Below, one piece after another: positions 39,401 to 52,817 of a stretch of DNA of 64,000 nt. The stretch's first letter is position 1. Each line of letters starts with the position of its first letter. The notes under the pieces are model-generated. The model saw only the letters and a program-made list of their open reading frames with translations, ran no database searches and was not told where the DNA came from. The translations under genes and the position numbers were made by a program. The DNA is from Ligustrum vulgare. Taxonomy: Eukaryota > Streptophyta > Magnoliopsida > Lamiales > Oleaceae. The DNA lies in NCBI GenBank assembly GCA_963555705.1, contig CAUVWQ010000007.1:62001-126000 (forward strand). The letters run 5' to 3'.

Positions 39401-39887
39401 TAACGTTTGAAAATTGTTTAAGTGTTCACTTCGTTTAAAATTGACCTCTACAATTTATATCGAGTGAATTAACGTTTGAAAATTGCTTAAGTGTTCACTT
39501 CGTTTAAAATTCACCTCTGTAATTTATATTGGAATGAATTAACGTTTGAAAATTGTTTAAGTGTTCACTTCGTTTAAAATTCACCTCTGCAATTTATATT
39601 GGAGTAAATTAACGTTTGAAAATTGCTTAAGTGTTCACTTCGTTTAAAGTTCACCTCTGCAATTTATATTGGAGTGAATTAACGTTTGAAAATTGTTTAA
39701 GTGTTCACTTCGTTTAAAATTGACCTCTACAATTTATATCGAGTGAATTAACGTTTGAAAATTGCTTAAGTGTTCACTTCGTTTAAAATTCACCTCTGTA
39801 ATTTATATTGGAATGAATTAACGTTTGAAAATTGCTTAAGTGTTCACTTCGTTTAAAATTCACCTCTGCCATTTATATCGAGTGAAT

Positions 39888-40010
39888 TAACGTTTGAAAA
39901 TTGCTTAAGTGTTCACTTCGTTTAAAATTCGTTTAAAATTCACCTCTGCAATTTATATCGAGTGAATTAACGTTTGAAAATTCACCTCTGCAATTTATAT
40001 TGGAGTGAAT
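39888..40010. repeat. 80 + 43 bp pair, site 4
   Basis: TTAACG form, 610 bp after site 3, the closest spacing seen. Confidence 0.93.
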
Positions 40011-42798
40011 TAACGTTTGAAAATTGTTTAAGTGTTCACTTCGTTTAAAATTGACCTCTACAATTTATATCGAGTGAATTAACGTTTGAAAATTGCTTAA
40101 GTGTTCACTTCGTTTAAAATTCACCTCTGTAATTTATATTGGAATGAATTAACGTTTGAAAATTGTTTAAGTGTTCACTTCGTTTAAAATTCACCTCTGC
40201 AATTTATATTGGAGTAAATTAACGTTTGAAAATTGCTTAAGTGTTCACTTCGTTTAAAATTCACCTCTGCAATTTATATTGGAGTGAATTAACGTTTGAA
40301 AATTGTTTAAATGTTCACTTCGTTTAAAATTGACCTCTACAATTTATATCGAGTGAATTAACGTTTGAAAATTGCTTAAGTGTTCACTTCGTTTAAAATT
40401 CACCTCTGTAATTTATATTGGAATGAATTAACGTTTGAAAATTGTTTAAGTGTTCACTTCGTTTAAAATTCACCTCTGCAATTTATATCGAGTGAATTAA
40501 CGTTTGAAAATTGCTTAAGTGTTCACTTCGTTTAAAATTCACCTCTGTAATTTATATTGGAATGAATTAACGTTTGAAAATTGTTTAAGTGTTCACTTCG
40601 TTTAAAATTCACCTCTGCAATTTATATTGGAGTAAATTAACGTTTGAAAATTGCTTAAGTGTTCACTTCGTTTAAAATTCACCTCTGCAATTTATATTGG
40701 AGTGAATTAACGTTTGAAAATTGTTTAAATGTTCACTTCGTTTAAAATTGACCTCTACAATTTATATCGAGTGAATTAACGTTTGAAAATTGCTTAAGTG
40801 TTCACTTCGTTTAAAATTCACCTCTGTAATTTATATTGGAATGAATTAACGTTTGAAAATTGTTTAAGTGTTCACTTCGTTTAAAATTCACCTCTGCAAT
40901 TTATATTGGAGTAAATTAACGTTTGAAAATTGCTTAAGTGTTCACTTCGTTTAAAATTCACCTCTGCAATTTATATTGGAGTGAATTAACGTTTGAAAAT
41001 TGTTTAAGTGTTCACTTCGTTTAAAATTGACCTCTACAATTTATATCGAGTGAATTAACGTTTGAAAATTGCTTAAGTGTTCACTTCGTTTAAAATTCAC
41101 CTCTGTAATTTATATTGGAATGAATTAACGTTTGAAAATTGTTTAAGTGTTCACTTCGTTTAAAATTCACCTCTGCAATTTATATTGGAGTAAATTAACG
41201 TTTGAAAATTGCTTAAGTGTTCACTTCGTTTAAAATTCACCTCTGCAATTTATATTGGAGTGAATTAACGTTTGAAAATTGTTTAAGTGTTCACTTCGTT
41301 TAAAATTGACCTCTACAATTTATATCGAGTGAATTAACGTTTGAAAATTGCTTAAGTGTTCACTTCGTTTAAAATTCACCTCTGTAATTTATATTGGAAT
41401 GAATTAACGTTTGAAAATTGCTTAAGTGTTCACTTCGTTTAAAATTCACCTCTGCCATTTATATCGAGTGAATTAACGTTTGAAAATTGCTTAAGTGTTC
41501 ACTTCGTTTAAAATTCACCTCTGTAATTTATATTGGAATGAATTAACGTTTGAAAATTGCTTAAGTGTTCACTTCATTTAAAATTCACCTCTGCAATTTA
41601 TATTGGAGTAAATTAACGTTTGAAAATTGCTTAAGTGTTCACTTCGTTTAAAATTCACCTCTGCAATTTATATTGGAATGAATTAACGTTTGAAAATTGT
41701 TTAAGTGTTCACTTCGTTTAAAATTCACCTCTGCAATTTATATTGGAGTAAATTAACGTTTGAAAATTGCTTAAGTGTTCACTTCGTTTAAAATTCACCT
41801 CTGCAATTTATATTGGAGTGAATTAACGTTTGAAAATTGTTTAAGTGTTCACTTCGTTTAAAATTGACCTCTACAATTTATATCGAGTGAATTAACGTTT
41901 GAAAATTGCTTAAGTGTTCACTTCGTTTAAAATTCACCTCTGTAATTTATATTGGAATGAATTAACGTTTGAAAATTGCTTAAGTGTTCACTTCATTTAA
42001 AATTCACCTCTGCAATTTATATTGGAGTAAATTAACGTTTGAAAATTGCTTAAGTGTTCACTTCGTTTAAAATTCACCTCTGCAATTTACATTGGAGTGA
42101 ATTAACGTTTGAAAATTGTTTAAGTGTTCACTTCGTTCAAAATTCACCTCTACAATTTATATCGAGTGAATTAACGTTTGAAAATTGCTTAAGTGTTCAC
42201 TTCGTTTAAAATTCACCTCTGTAATTTATATTGGAATGAATTAACGTTTGAAAATTGTTTAAGTGTTCACTTCATTTAAAATTCACCTCTGCAATTTATA
42301 TTGGAGTAAATTAACGTTTGAAAATTGCTTAAGTGTTCACTTCGTTTAAAATTCACCTCTGCAATTTATATCGAGTGAATTAACGTTTGAAAATTGCTTA
42401 AGTGTTCACTTCGTTTAAAATTCACCTCTGCAATTTATATTGTAGTGAATTAACGTTTGAAAATTGCTTAAGTGTTCACTTCATTTAAAATTCACCTCTG
42501 CAATTTATATTGGAGTAAATTAACGTTTGAAAATTGCTTAAGTGTTCACTTCGTTTAAAATTCACCTCTGCAATTTATATCGAGTGAATTAACGTTTGAA
42601 AATTGCTTAAGTGTTCACTTCGTTTAAAATTCACCTCTGCAATTTATATTGGAGTGAATTAACGTTTGAAAATTGTTTATGTGTTCACTTCGTTTAAAAT
42701 TCACCTCTACAATTTATATCGAGTGAATTAACCTTTGAAAATTGCTTAAGTGTTCACTTCGTTTAAAATTCACCTCTGTAATTTATATTGGAATGAAT

Positions 42799-44120
42799 TA
42801 ACGTTTGAAAATTGCTTAAGTGTTCACTTCATTTAAAATTCACCTCTGCAATTTATATTGGAGTAAATTAACGTTTGAAAATTGCTTAAGTGTTCACTTC
42901 GTTTAAAATTCACCTCTGCAATTTATATCGAGTGAATTAACGTTTGAAAATTGCTTAAGTGTTCACTTCGTTTAAAATTCACCTCTGCAATTTATATTGT
43001 AGTGAATTAACGTTTGAAAATTGTTTAAGTGTTCACTTCGTTTAAAATTCACCTCTACAATTTATATCGAGTGAATTAACCTTTGAAAATTGCTTAAGTG
43101 TTCACTTCGTTTAAAATTCCCCTCTGTAATTTATATTGGAATGAATTAACGTTTGAAAATTGCTTAAGTGTTCACTTCATTTAAAATTCACCTCTGCAAT
43201 TTATATTGGAGTAAATTAACGTTTGAAAATTGCTTAAGTGTTCACTTCGTTTAAAATTCACCTCTGCAATTTATATCGAGTGAATTAACGTTTGAAAATT
43301 GCTTAAGTGTTCACTTCGTTTAAAATTCACCTCTGCAATTTATATTGTAGTGAATTAACGTTTGAAAATTGTTTCAGTGTTCACTTCGTTTAAAATTCAC
43401 CTCTACAATTTATATCGAGTGAATTAACCTTTGAAAATTGCTTAAGTGTTCACTTCGTTTAAAATTCCCCTCTGTAATTTATATTGGAATGAATTAACGT
43501 TTGAAAATTGCTTAAGTGTTCACTTCGTTTAAAATTCACCTCTGCCATTTATATCGAGTGAATTAACGTTTGAAAATTGCTTAAGTGTTCACTTCGTTTA
43601 AAATTCACCTCTGTAATTTATATTGGAATGAATTAACGTTTGAAAATTGTTTAAGTGTTCACTTCGTTTAAAATTCACCTCTGCAATTTATATTGGAGTA
43701 AATTAACGTTTGAAAATTGCTTAAGTGTTCACTTCGTTTAAAATTCACCTCTGCAATTTATATCGAGTGAATTAACGTTTGAAAATTGCTTAAGTGTTCA
43801 CTTCGTTTAAAATTCACCTCTGCAATTTATATTGTAGTGAATTAACGTTTGAAAATTGCTTAAGTGTTCACTTCGTTTAAAATTCACCTCTACAATTTAT
43901 ATCGAGTGAATTAACGTTTGAAAATTGCTTAAGTGTTCACTTCGTTTAAAATTCATCTCTGTAATTTATATTGGAATGAATTAACGTTTGAAAATTGTTT
44001 AAGTGTTCACTTCGTTTAAAATTCACCTCTGCAATTTATATTGGAGTAAATTAACGTTTGAAAATTGCTTAAGTGTTCACTTCGTTTAAAATTCACCTCT
44101 GCAATTTATATCGAGTGAAT
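42799..44120. repeat. 1,322 bp block, copy 3 of 3
   Basis: It lies 5,121 bp after copy 2 and 9,963 bp after copy 1. It carries TTCATCTCTG at 43,953, which is shared with 49,898 but not with copies 1 or 2. The 9,963 bp match continues to the right through the adjacent 1,167 bp module, about 2.49 kb in total. Confidence 0.85.
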
Positions 44121-45287
44121 TAACGTTTGAAAATTGCTTAAGTGTTCACTTCGTTTAAAATTCACCTCTGCAATTTATATTGTAGTGAATTAACGTTTGA
44201 AAATTGCTTAAGTGTTCACTTCGTTTAAAATTCACCTCTACAATTTATATCGAGTGAATTAACGTTTGAAAATTGCTTAAGTGTTCACTTCGTTTAAAAT
44301 TCACCTCTGCAATTTATATTGGAGTGAATTAACGTTTGAAAATTGTTTAAGTGTTCACTTCGTTTAAAATTGACCTCTACAATTTATATCGAGTGAATTA
44401 ACGTTTGAAAATTGCTTAAGTGTTCACTTCGTTTAAAATTCACCTCTGTAATTTATATTGGAATGAATTAATGTTTGAAAATTGCTTATGTGTTCACTTC
44501 ATTTAAAATTCACCTCTGCAATTTATATTGGAGTAAATTAACGTTTGAAAATTGCTTAAGTGTTCACTTCGTTTAAAATTCACCTCTGTAATTTATATTG
44601 GAATGAATTAACGTTTGAAAATTGTTTAAGTGTTCACTTCGTTTAAAATTCACCTCTGCAATTTATATTGGAGTAAATTAACGTTTGAAAATTGCTTAAG
44701 TGTTCACTTCGTTTAAAATTCACCTCTGCAATTTATATTGGAGTGAATTAACGTTTGAAAATTGTTTAAGTGTTCACTTCGTTTAAAATTGACCTCTACA
44801 ATTTATATCGAGTGAATTAACGTTTGAAAATTGCTTAAGTGTTCACTTCGTTTAAAATTCACCTCTGTAATTTATATTGGAATGAATTAACGTTTGAAAA
44901 TTGCTTAAGTGTTCACTTCGTTTAAAATTCACCTCTGCCATTTATATCGAGTGAATTAACGTTTGAAAATTGCTTAAGTGTTCACTTCGTTTAAAATTCG
45001 TTTAAAATTCACCTCTGCAATTTATATCGAGTGAATTTACGTTTGAAAATTCACCTCTGCAATTTATATTGGAGTGAATTAACGTTTGAAAATTATTTAA
45101 GTGTTCACTTCGTTTAAAATTGACCTCTACAATTTATATCGAGTGAATTAACGTTTGAAAATTGCTTAAGTGTTCAATTCGTTTAAAATTCACCTCTGCA
45201 ATTTATATTGGAGTGAATTAACGTTTGAAAATTGTTTAAGTGTTCACTTCGTTTAAAATTGACCTCTACAATTTATATCGAGTGAAT
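44121..45287. repeat. 1,167 bp module, copy 2 of 5
   Basis: GCTTATGTG is at 44,484 and the 11 bp duplication at 44,999. It directly follows the third 1,322 bp block, as copy 1 follows the first. Confidence 0.88.
44957..45079. repeat. 80 + 43 bp pair, site 5
   Basis: TTACG form within the second 1,167 bp module. Confidence 0.93.
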
Positions 45288-46748
45288 TAACGTTTGAAAA
45301 TTGCTTAAGTGTTCACTTCGTTTAAAATTCACCTCTGCAATTTATATTGGAGTAAATTAACGTTTGAAAATTGCTTAAGTGTTCACTTCGTTTAAAATTC
45401 ACCTCTGCAATTTATATCGAGTGAATTAACGTTTGAAAATTGCTTAAGTGTTCACTTCGTTTAAAATTCACCTCTGCAATTTATATTGTAGTGAATTAAC
45501 GTTTGAAAATTGTTTCAGTGTTCACTTCGTTTAAAATTCACCTCTACAATTTATATCGAGTGAATTAACCTTTGAAAATTGCTTAAGTGTTCACTTCGTT
45601 TAAAATTCACCTCTGCAATTTATATTGGAGTAAATTAACGTTTGAAAATTGCTTAAGTGTTCACTTCGTTTAAAATTCACCTCTGCAATTTATATCGAGT
45701 GAATTAACGTTTGAAAATTGCTTAAGTGTTCACTTCGTTTAAAATTCACCTCTGCAATTTATATTGTAGTGAATTAACGTTTGAAAATTGTTTCAGTGTT
45801 CACTTCGTTTAAAATTCACCTCTACAATTTATATCGAGTGAATTAACCTTTGAAAATTGCTTAAGTGTTCACTTCGTTTAAAATTCCCCTCTGTAATTTA
45901 TATTGGAATGAATTAACGTTTGAAAATTGCTTAAGTGTTCACTTCGTTTAAAATTCACCTCTGCCATTTATATCGAGTGAATTAACGTTTGAAAATTGCT
46001 TAAGTGTTCACTTCGTTTAAAATTCACCTCTGTAATTTATATTGGAATGAATTAACGTTTGAAAATTGTTTAAGTGTTCACTTCGTTTAAAATTCACCTC
46101 TGCAATTTATATTGGAGTAAATTAACGTTTGAAAATTGCTTAAGTGTTCACTTCGTTTAAAATTCACCTCTGCAATTTATATCGAGTGAATTAACGTTTG
46201 AAAATTGCTTAAGTGTTCACTTCGTTTAAAATTCACCTCTGCAATTTATATTGTAGTGAATTAACGTTTGAAAATTGCTTAAGTGTTCACTTCGTTTAAA
46301 ATTCACCTCTACAATTTATATCGAGTGAATTAACGTTTGAAAATTGCTTAAGTGTTCACTTCGTTTAAAATTCACCTCTGTAATTTATATTGGAATGAAT
46401 TAACGTTTGAAAATTGTTTAAGTGTTCACTTCGTTTAAAATTCACCTCTGCAATTTATATTGGAGTAAATTAACGTTTGAAAATTGCTTAAGTGTTCACT
46501 TCGTTTAAAATTCACCTCTGCAATTTATATTGGAGTGAATTAACGTTTGAAAATTGTTTAAGTGTTCACTTCGTTTAAAATTGACCTCTACAATTTATAT
46601 CGAGTGAATTAACGTTTGAAAATTGCTTAAGTGTTCACTTCGTTTAAAATTCACCTCTGTAATTTATATTGGAATGAATTAACGTTTGAAAATTGCTTAA
46701 GTGTTCACTTCGTTTAAAATTCACCTCTGCCATTTATATCGAGTGAAT

Positions 46749-46897
46749 TAACGTTTGAAAATTGCTTAAGTGTTCACTTCGTTTAAAATTCGTTTAAAAT
46801 TCACCTCTGCAATTTATATCGAGTGAATTTACGTTTGAAAATTATTTAAGTGTTCACTTCGTTTAAAATTGACCTCTACAATTTATATCGAGTGAAT
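46749..46897. repeat. 80 bp monomer with the 43 bp partner deleted, site 6
   Basis: The 80 bp unit is intact. The next unit is a 69 bp hybrid that starts TTACG and continues ATTATTTAAG, consistent with recombination within the shared ACGTTTGAAAATT. Confidence 0.92.
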
Positions 46898-47802
46898 TAA
46901 CGTTTGAAAATTGCTTAAGTGTTCAATTCGTTTAAAATTCACCTCTGCAATTTATATTGGAGTGAATTAACGTTTGAAAATTGTTTAAGTGTTCACTTCG
47001 TTTAAAATTGACCTCTACAATTTATATCGAGTGAATTAACGTTTGAAAATTGCTTAAGTGTTCACTTCGTTTAAAATTCACCTCTGCAATTTATATTGGA
47101 GTAAATTAACGTTTGAAAATTGCTTAAGTGTTCACTTCGTTTAAAATTCACCTCTGCAATTTATATCGAGTGAATTAACGTTTGAAAATTGCTTAAGTGT
47201 TCACTTCGTTTAAAATTCACCTCTGCAATTTATATTGTAGTGAATTAACGTTTGAAAATTGTTTCAGTGTTCACTTCGTTTAAAATTCACCTCTACAATT
47301 TATATCGAGTGAATTAACCTTTGAAAATTGCTTAAGTGTTCACTTCGTTTAAAATTCACCTCTGCAATTTATATTGGAGTAAATTAACGTTTGAAAATTG
47401 CTTAAGTGTTCACTTCGTTTAAAATTCACCTCTGTAATTTATATTGGAATGAATTAACGTTTGAAAATTGTTTAAGTGTTCACTTCGTTTAAAATTCACC
47501 TCTGCAATTTATATTGGAGTAAATTAACGTTTGAAAATTGCTTAAGTGTTCACTTCGTTTAAAATTCACCTCTGCAATTTATATTGGAGTGAATTAACGT
47601 TTGAAAATTGTTTAAGTGTTCACTTCGTTTAAAATTGACCTCTACAATTTATATCGAGTGAATTAACGTTTGAAAATTGCTTAAGTGTTCACTTCGTTTA
47701 AAATTCACCTCTGTAATTTATATTGGAATGAATTAACGTTTGAAAATTGCTTAAGTGTTCACTTCGTTTAAAATTCACCTCTGCCATTTATATCGAGTGA
47801 AT
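46749..47802. repeat. 1,097 bp unit, shortened copy (1,054 bp)
   Basis: It has all the monomers of the standard unit except the 43 bp one. At 46,829 a TTACG start, diagnostic of the 43 bp unit, is joined directly to the ATTATTTAAG unit that should follow it. The loss is exactly 43 bp. Confidence 0.9.
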
Positions 47803-47925
47803 TAACGTTTGAAAATTGCTTAAGTGTTCACTTCGTTTAAAATTCGTTTAAAATTCACCTCTGCAATTTATATCGAGTGAATTTACGTTTGAAAATTCAC
47901 CTCTGCAATTTATATTGGAGTGAAT
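47803..47925. repeat. 80 + 43 bp pair, site 7
   Basis: TTACG form at the start of a standard 1,097 bp unit. Confidence 0.93.
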
Positions 47926-48899
47926 TAACGTTTGAAAATTATTTAAGTGTTCACTTCGTTTAAAATTGACCTCTACAATTTATATCGAGTGAATTAACGT
48001 TTGAAAATTGCTTAAGTGTTCAATTCGTTTAAAATTCACCTCTGCAATTTATATTGGAGTGAATTAACGTTTGAAAATTGTTTAAGTGTTCACTTCGTTT
48101 AAAATTGACCTCTACAATTTATATCGAGTGAATTAACGTTTGAAAATTGCTTAAGTGTTCACTTCGTTTAAAATTCACCTCTGCAATTTATATTGGAGTA
48201 AATTAACGTTTGAAAATTGCTTAAGTGTTCACTTCGTTTAAAATTCACCTCTGCAATTTATATCGAGTGAATTAACGTTTGAAAATTGCTTAAGTGTTCA
48301 CTTCGTTTAAAATTCACCTCTGCAATTTATATTGTAGTGAATTAACGTTTGAAAATTGTTTCAGTGTTCACTTCGTTTAAAATTCACCTCTACAATTTAT
48401 ATCGAGTGAATTAACCTTTGAAAATTGCTTAAGTGTTCACTTCGTTTAAAATTCACCTCTGCAATTTATATTGGAGTAAATTAACGTTTGAAAATTGCTT
48501 AAGTGTTCACTTCGTTTAAAATTCACCTCTGTAATTTATATTGGAATGAATTAACGTTTGAAAATTGTTTAAGTGTTCACTTCGTTTAAAATTCACCTCT
48601 GCAATTTATATTGGAGTAAATTAACGTTTGAAAATTGCTTAAGTGTTCACTTCGTTTAAAATTCACCTCTGCAATTTATATTGGAGTGAATTAACGTTTG
48701 AAAATTGTTTAAGTGTTCACTTCGTTTAAAATTGACCTCTACAATTTATATCGAGTGAATTAACGTTTGAAAATTGCTTAAGTGTTCACTTCGTTTAAAA
48801 TTCACCTCTGTAATTTATATTGGAATGAATTAACGTTTGAAAATTGCTTAAGTGTTCACTTCGTTTAAAATTCACCTCTGCCATTTATATCGAGTGAAT
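47803..48899. repeat. 1,097 bp higher-order unit
   Basis: This is a standard copy from the 80 bp monomer through the GCCAT monomer. The next copy starts immediately but departs from the pattern after about 390 bp, where an A unit replaces D'. Confidence 0.92.
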
Positions 48900-49022
48900 T
48901 AACGTTTGAAAATTGCTTAAGTGTTCACTTCGTTTAAAATTCGTTTAAAATTCACCTCTGCAATTTATATCGAGTGAATTTACGTTTGAAAATTCACCTC
49001 TGCAATTTATATTGGAGTGAAT
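48900..49022. repeat. 80 + 43 bp pair, site 8
   Basis: TTACG form; the following 1,097 bp pattern is abandoned within 400 bp. Confidence 0.93.
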
Positions 49023-50065
49023 TAACGTTTGAAAATTATTTAAGTGTTCACTTCGTTTAAAATTGACCTCTACAATTTATATCGAGTGAATTAACGTTTG
49101 AAAATTGCTTAAGTGTTCAATTCGTTTAAAATTCACCTCTGCAATTTATATTGGAGTGAATTAACGTTTGAAAATTGTTTAAGTGTTCACTTCGTTTAAA
49201 ATTGACCTCTACAATTTATATCGAGTGAATTAACGTTTGAAAATTGCTTAAGTGTTCACTTCGTTTAAAATTCACCTCTGCAATTTATATTGTAGTGAAT
49301 TAACGTTTGAAAATTGCTTAAGTGTTCACTTCGTTTAAAATTCACCTCTACAATTTATATCGAGTGAATTAACGTTTGAAAATTGCTTAAGTGTTCACTT
49401 CGTTTAAAATTCACCTCTGCAATTTATATTGGAGTGAATTAACGTTTGAAAATTGTTTAAGTGTTCACTTCGTTTAAAATTGACCTCTACAATTTATATC
49501 GAGTGAATTAACGTTTGAAAATTGCTTAAGTGTTCACTTCGTTTAAAATTCACCTCTGTAATTTATATTGGAATGAATTAACGTTTGAAAATTGTTTAAG
49601 TGTTCACTTCGTTTAAAATTCACCTCTACAATTTATATTGGAGTAAATTAACGTTTGAAAATTGCTTAAGTGTTCACTTCGTTTAAAATTCACCTCTGCA
49701 ATTTATATCGAGTGAATTAACGTTTGAAAATTGCTTAAGTGTTCACTTCGTTTAAAATTCACCTCTGCAATTTATATTGTAGTGAATTAACGTTTGAAAA
49801 TTGCTTAAGTGTTCACTTCGTTTAAAATTCACCTCTACAATTTATATCGAGTGAATTAACGTTTGAAAATTGCTTAAGTGTTCACTTCGTTTAAAATTCA
49901 TCTCTGTAATTTATATTGGAATGAATTAACGTTTGAAAATTGTTTAAGTGTTCACTTCGTTTAAAATTCACCTCTGCAATTTATATTGGAGTAAATTAAC
50001 GTTTGAAAATTGCTTAAGTGTTCACTTCGTTTAAAATTCACCTCTGCAATTTATATCGAGTGAAT

Positions 50066-51232
50066 TAACGTTTGAAAATTGCTTAAGTGTTCACTTCGTT
50101 TAAAATTCACCTCTGCAATTTATATTGTAGTGAATTAACGTTTGAAAATTGCTTAAGTGTTCACTTCGTTTAAAATTCACCTCTACAATTTATATCGAGT
50201 GAATTAACGTTTGAAAATTGCTTAAGTGTTCACTTCGTTTAAAATTCACCTCTGCAATTTATATTGGAGTGAATTAACGTTTGAAAATTGTTTAAGTGTT
50301 CACTTCGTTTAAAATTGACCTCTACAATTTATATCGAGTGAATTAACGTTTGAAAATTGCTTAAGTGTTCACTTCGTTTAAAATTCACCTCTGTAATTTA
50401 TATTGGAATGAATTAATGTTTGAAAATTGCTTATGTGTTCACTTCATTTAAAATTCACCTCTGCAATTTATATTGGAGTAAATTAACGTTTGAAAATTGC
50501 TTAAGTGTTCACTTCGTTTAAAATTCACCTCTGTAATTTATATTGGAATGAATTAACGTTTGAAAATTGTTTAAGTGTTCACTTCGTTTAAAATTCACCT
50601 CTGCAATTTATATTGGAGTAAATTAACGTTTGAAAATTGCTTAAGTGTTCACTTCGTTTAAAATTCACCTCTGCAATTTATATTGGAGTGAATTAACGTT
50701 TGAAAATTGTTTAAGTGTTCACTTCGTTTAAAATTGACCTCTACAATTTATATCGAGTGAATTAACGTTTGAAAATTGCTTAAGTGTTCACTTCGTTTAA
50801 AATTCACCTCTGTAATTTATATTGGAATGAATTAACGTTTGAAAATTGCTTAAGTGTTCACTTCGTTTAAAATTCACCTCTGCCATTTATATCGAGTGAA
50901 TTAACGTTTGAAAATTGCTTAAGTGTTCACTTCGTTTAAAATTCGTTTAAAATTCACCTCTGCAATTTATATCGAGTGAATTTACGTTTGAAAATTCACC
51001 TCTGCAATTTATATTGGAGTGAATTAACGTTTGAAAATTATTTAAGTGTTCACTTCGTTTAAAATTGACCTCTACAATTTATATCGAGTGAATTAACGTT
51101 TGAAAATTGCTTAAGTGTTCAATTCGTTTAAAATTCACCTCTGCAATTTATATTGGAGTGAATTAACGTTTGAAAATTGTTTAAGTGTTCACTTCGTTTA
51201 AAATTGACCTCTACAATTTATATCGAGTGAAT
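50066..51232. repeat. 1,167 bp module, copy 3 of 5
   Basis: It lies 5,945 bp after copy 2, and the upstream TTCATCTCTG marker shares the same offset. It interrupts the run of 1,097 bp repeats. Confidence 0.88.
50902..51024. repeat. 80 + 43 bp pair, site 9
   Basis: TTACG form within the third 1,167 bp module. Confidence 0.93.
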
Positions 51233-52694
51233 TAACGTTTGAAAATTGCTTAAGTGTTCACTTCGTTTAAAATTCACCTCTGCAATTTATATTGGAGTAA
51301 ATTAACGTTTGAAAATTGCTTAAGTGTTCACTTCGTTTAAAATTCACCTCTGCAATTTATATCGAGTGAATTAACGTTTGAAAATTGCTTAAGTGTTCAC
51401 TTCGTTTAAAATTCACCTCTGCAATTTATATTGTAGTGAATTAACGTTTGAAAATTGTTTCAGTGTTCACTTCGTTTAAAATTCACCTCTACAATTTATA
51501 TCGAGTGAATTAACCTTTGAAAATTGCTTAAGTGTTCACTTCGTTTAAAATTCACCTCTGCAATTTATATTGGAGTAAATTAACGTTTGAAAATTGCTTA
51601 AGTGTTCACTTCGTTTAAAATTCACCTCTGCAATTTATATTGTAGTGAATTAACGTTTGAAAATTGTTTCAGTGTTCACTTCGTTTAAAATTCACCTCTG
51701 CAATTTATATTGGAGTAAATTAACGTTTGAAAATTGCTTAAGTGTTCACTTCGTTTAAAATTCACCTCTGCAATTTATATTGGAGTGAATTAACGTTTGA
51801 AAATTGTTTAAGTGTTCACTTCGTTTAAAATTGACCTCTACAATTTATATCGAGTGAATTAACGTTTGAAAATTGCTTAAGTGTTCAATTCGTTTAAAAT
51901 TCACCTCTGCAATTTATATTGGAGTGAATTAACGTTTGAAAATTGTTTAAGTGTTCACTTCGTTTAAAATTGACCTCTACAATTTATATCGAGTGAATTA
52001 ACGTTTGAAAATTGCTTAAGTGTTCACTTCGTTTAAAATTCACCTCTGCAATTTATATTGGAGTAAATTAACGTTTGAAAATTGCTTAAGTGTTCACTTC
52101 GTTTAAAATTCACCTCTGCAATTTATATCGAGTGAATTAACGTTTGAAAATTGCTTAAGTGTTCACTTCGTTTAAAATTCACCTCTGCAATTTATATTGT
52201 AGTGAATTAACGTTTGAAAATTGCTTAAGTGTTCACTTCGTTTAAAATTCACCTCTACAATTTATATCGAGTGAATTAACGTTTGAAAATTGCTTAAGTG
52301 TTCACTTCGTTTAAAATTCACCTCTGTAATTTATATTGGAATGAATTAACGTTTGAAAATTGTTTAAGTGTTCACTTCGTTTAAAATTCACCTCTGCAAT
52401 TTATATTGGAGTAAATTAACGTTTGAAAATTGCTTAAGTGTTCACTTCGTTTAAAATTCACCTCTGCAATTTATATTGGAGTGAATTAACGTTTGAAAAT
52501 TGTTTAAGTGTTCACTTCGTTTAAAATTGACCTCTACAATTTATATCGAGTGAATTAACGTTTGAAAATTGCTTAAGTGTTCACTTCGTTTAAAATTCAC
52601 CTCTGTAATTTATATTGGAATGAATTAACGTTTGAAAATTGCTTAAGTGTTCACTTCGTTTAAAATTCACCTCTGCCATTTATATCGAGTGAAT

Positions 52695-52817
52695 TAACGT
52701 TTGAAAATTGCTTAAGTGTTCACTTCGTTTAAAATTCGTTTAAAATTCACCTCTGCAATTTATATCGAGTGAATTTACGTTTGAAAATTCACCTCTGCAA
52801 TTTATATTGGAGTGAAT
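52695..52817. repeat. 80 + 43 bp pair, site 10
   Basis: TTACG form; opens the run of consecutive 1,097 bp units. Confidence 0.93.

Larger units (their letters stand above)
31444..46748. repeat. Domain VIII: mosaic of kilobase blocks at long offsets
   Basis: No single unit length fits. Blocks of 1.2-2.5 kb recur at offsets of 4,842, 5,121 and 9,963 bp, identified by TTCCCCTCTG, GTTTCAG, GCCAT, TTACATTGG (36,965/42,086) and GCTTATGTG (34,521/44,484). The TTGACC and GCCAT variants and the 80/43 bp pair become frequent. Between 39.0 and 42.8 kb, short repeats such as C-D'(GTTTAAG)-G'-B(TTGACC) dominate; two B units there carry GTTTAAATG (about 40,307 and 40,725). Confidence 0.82.
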
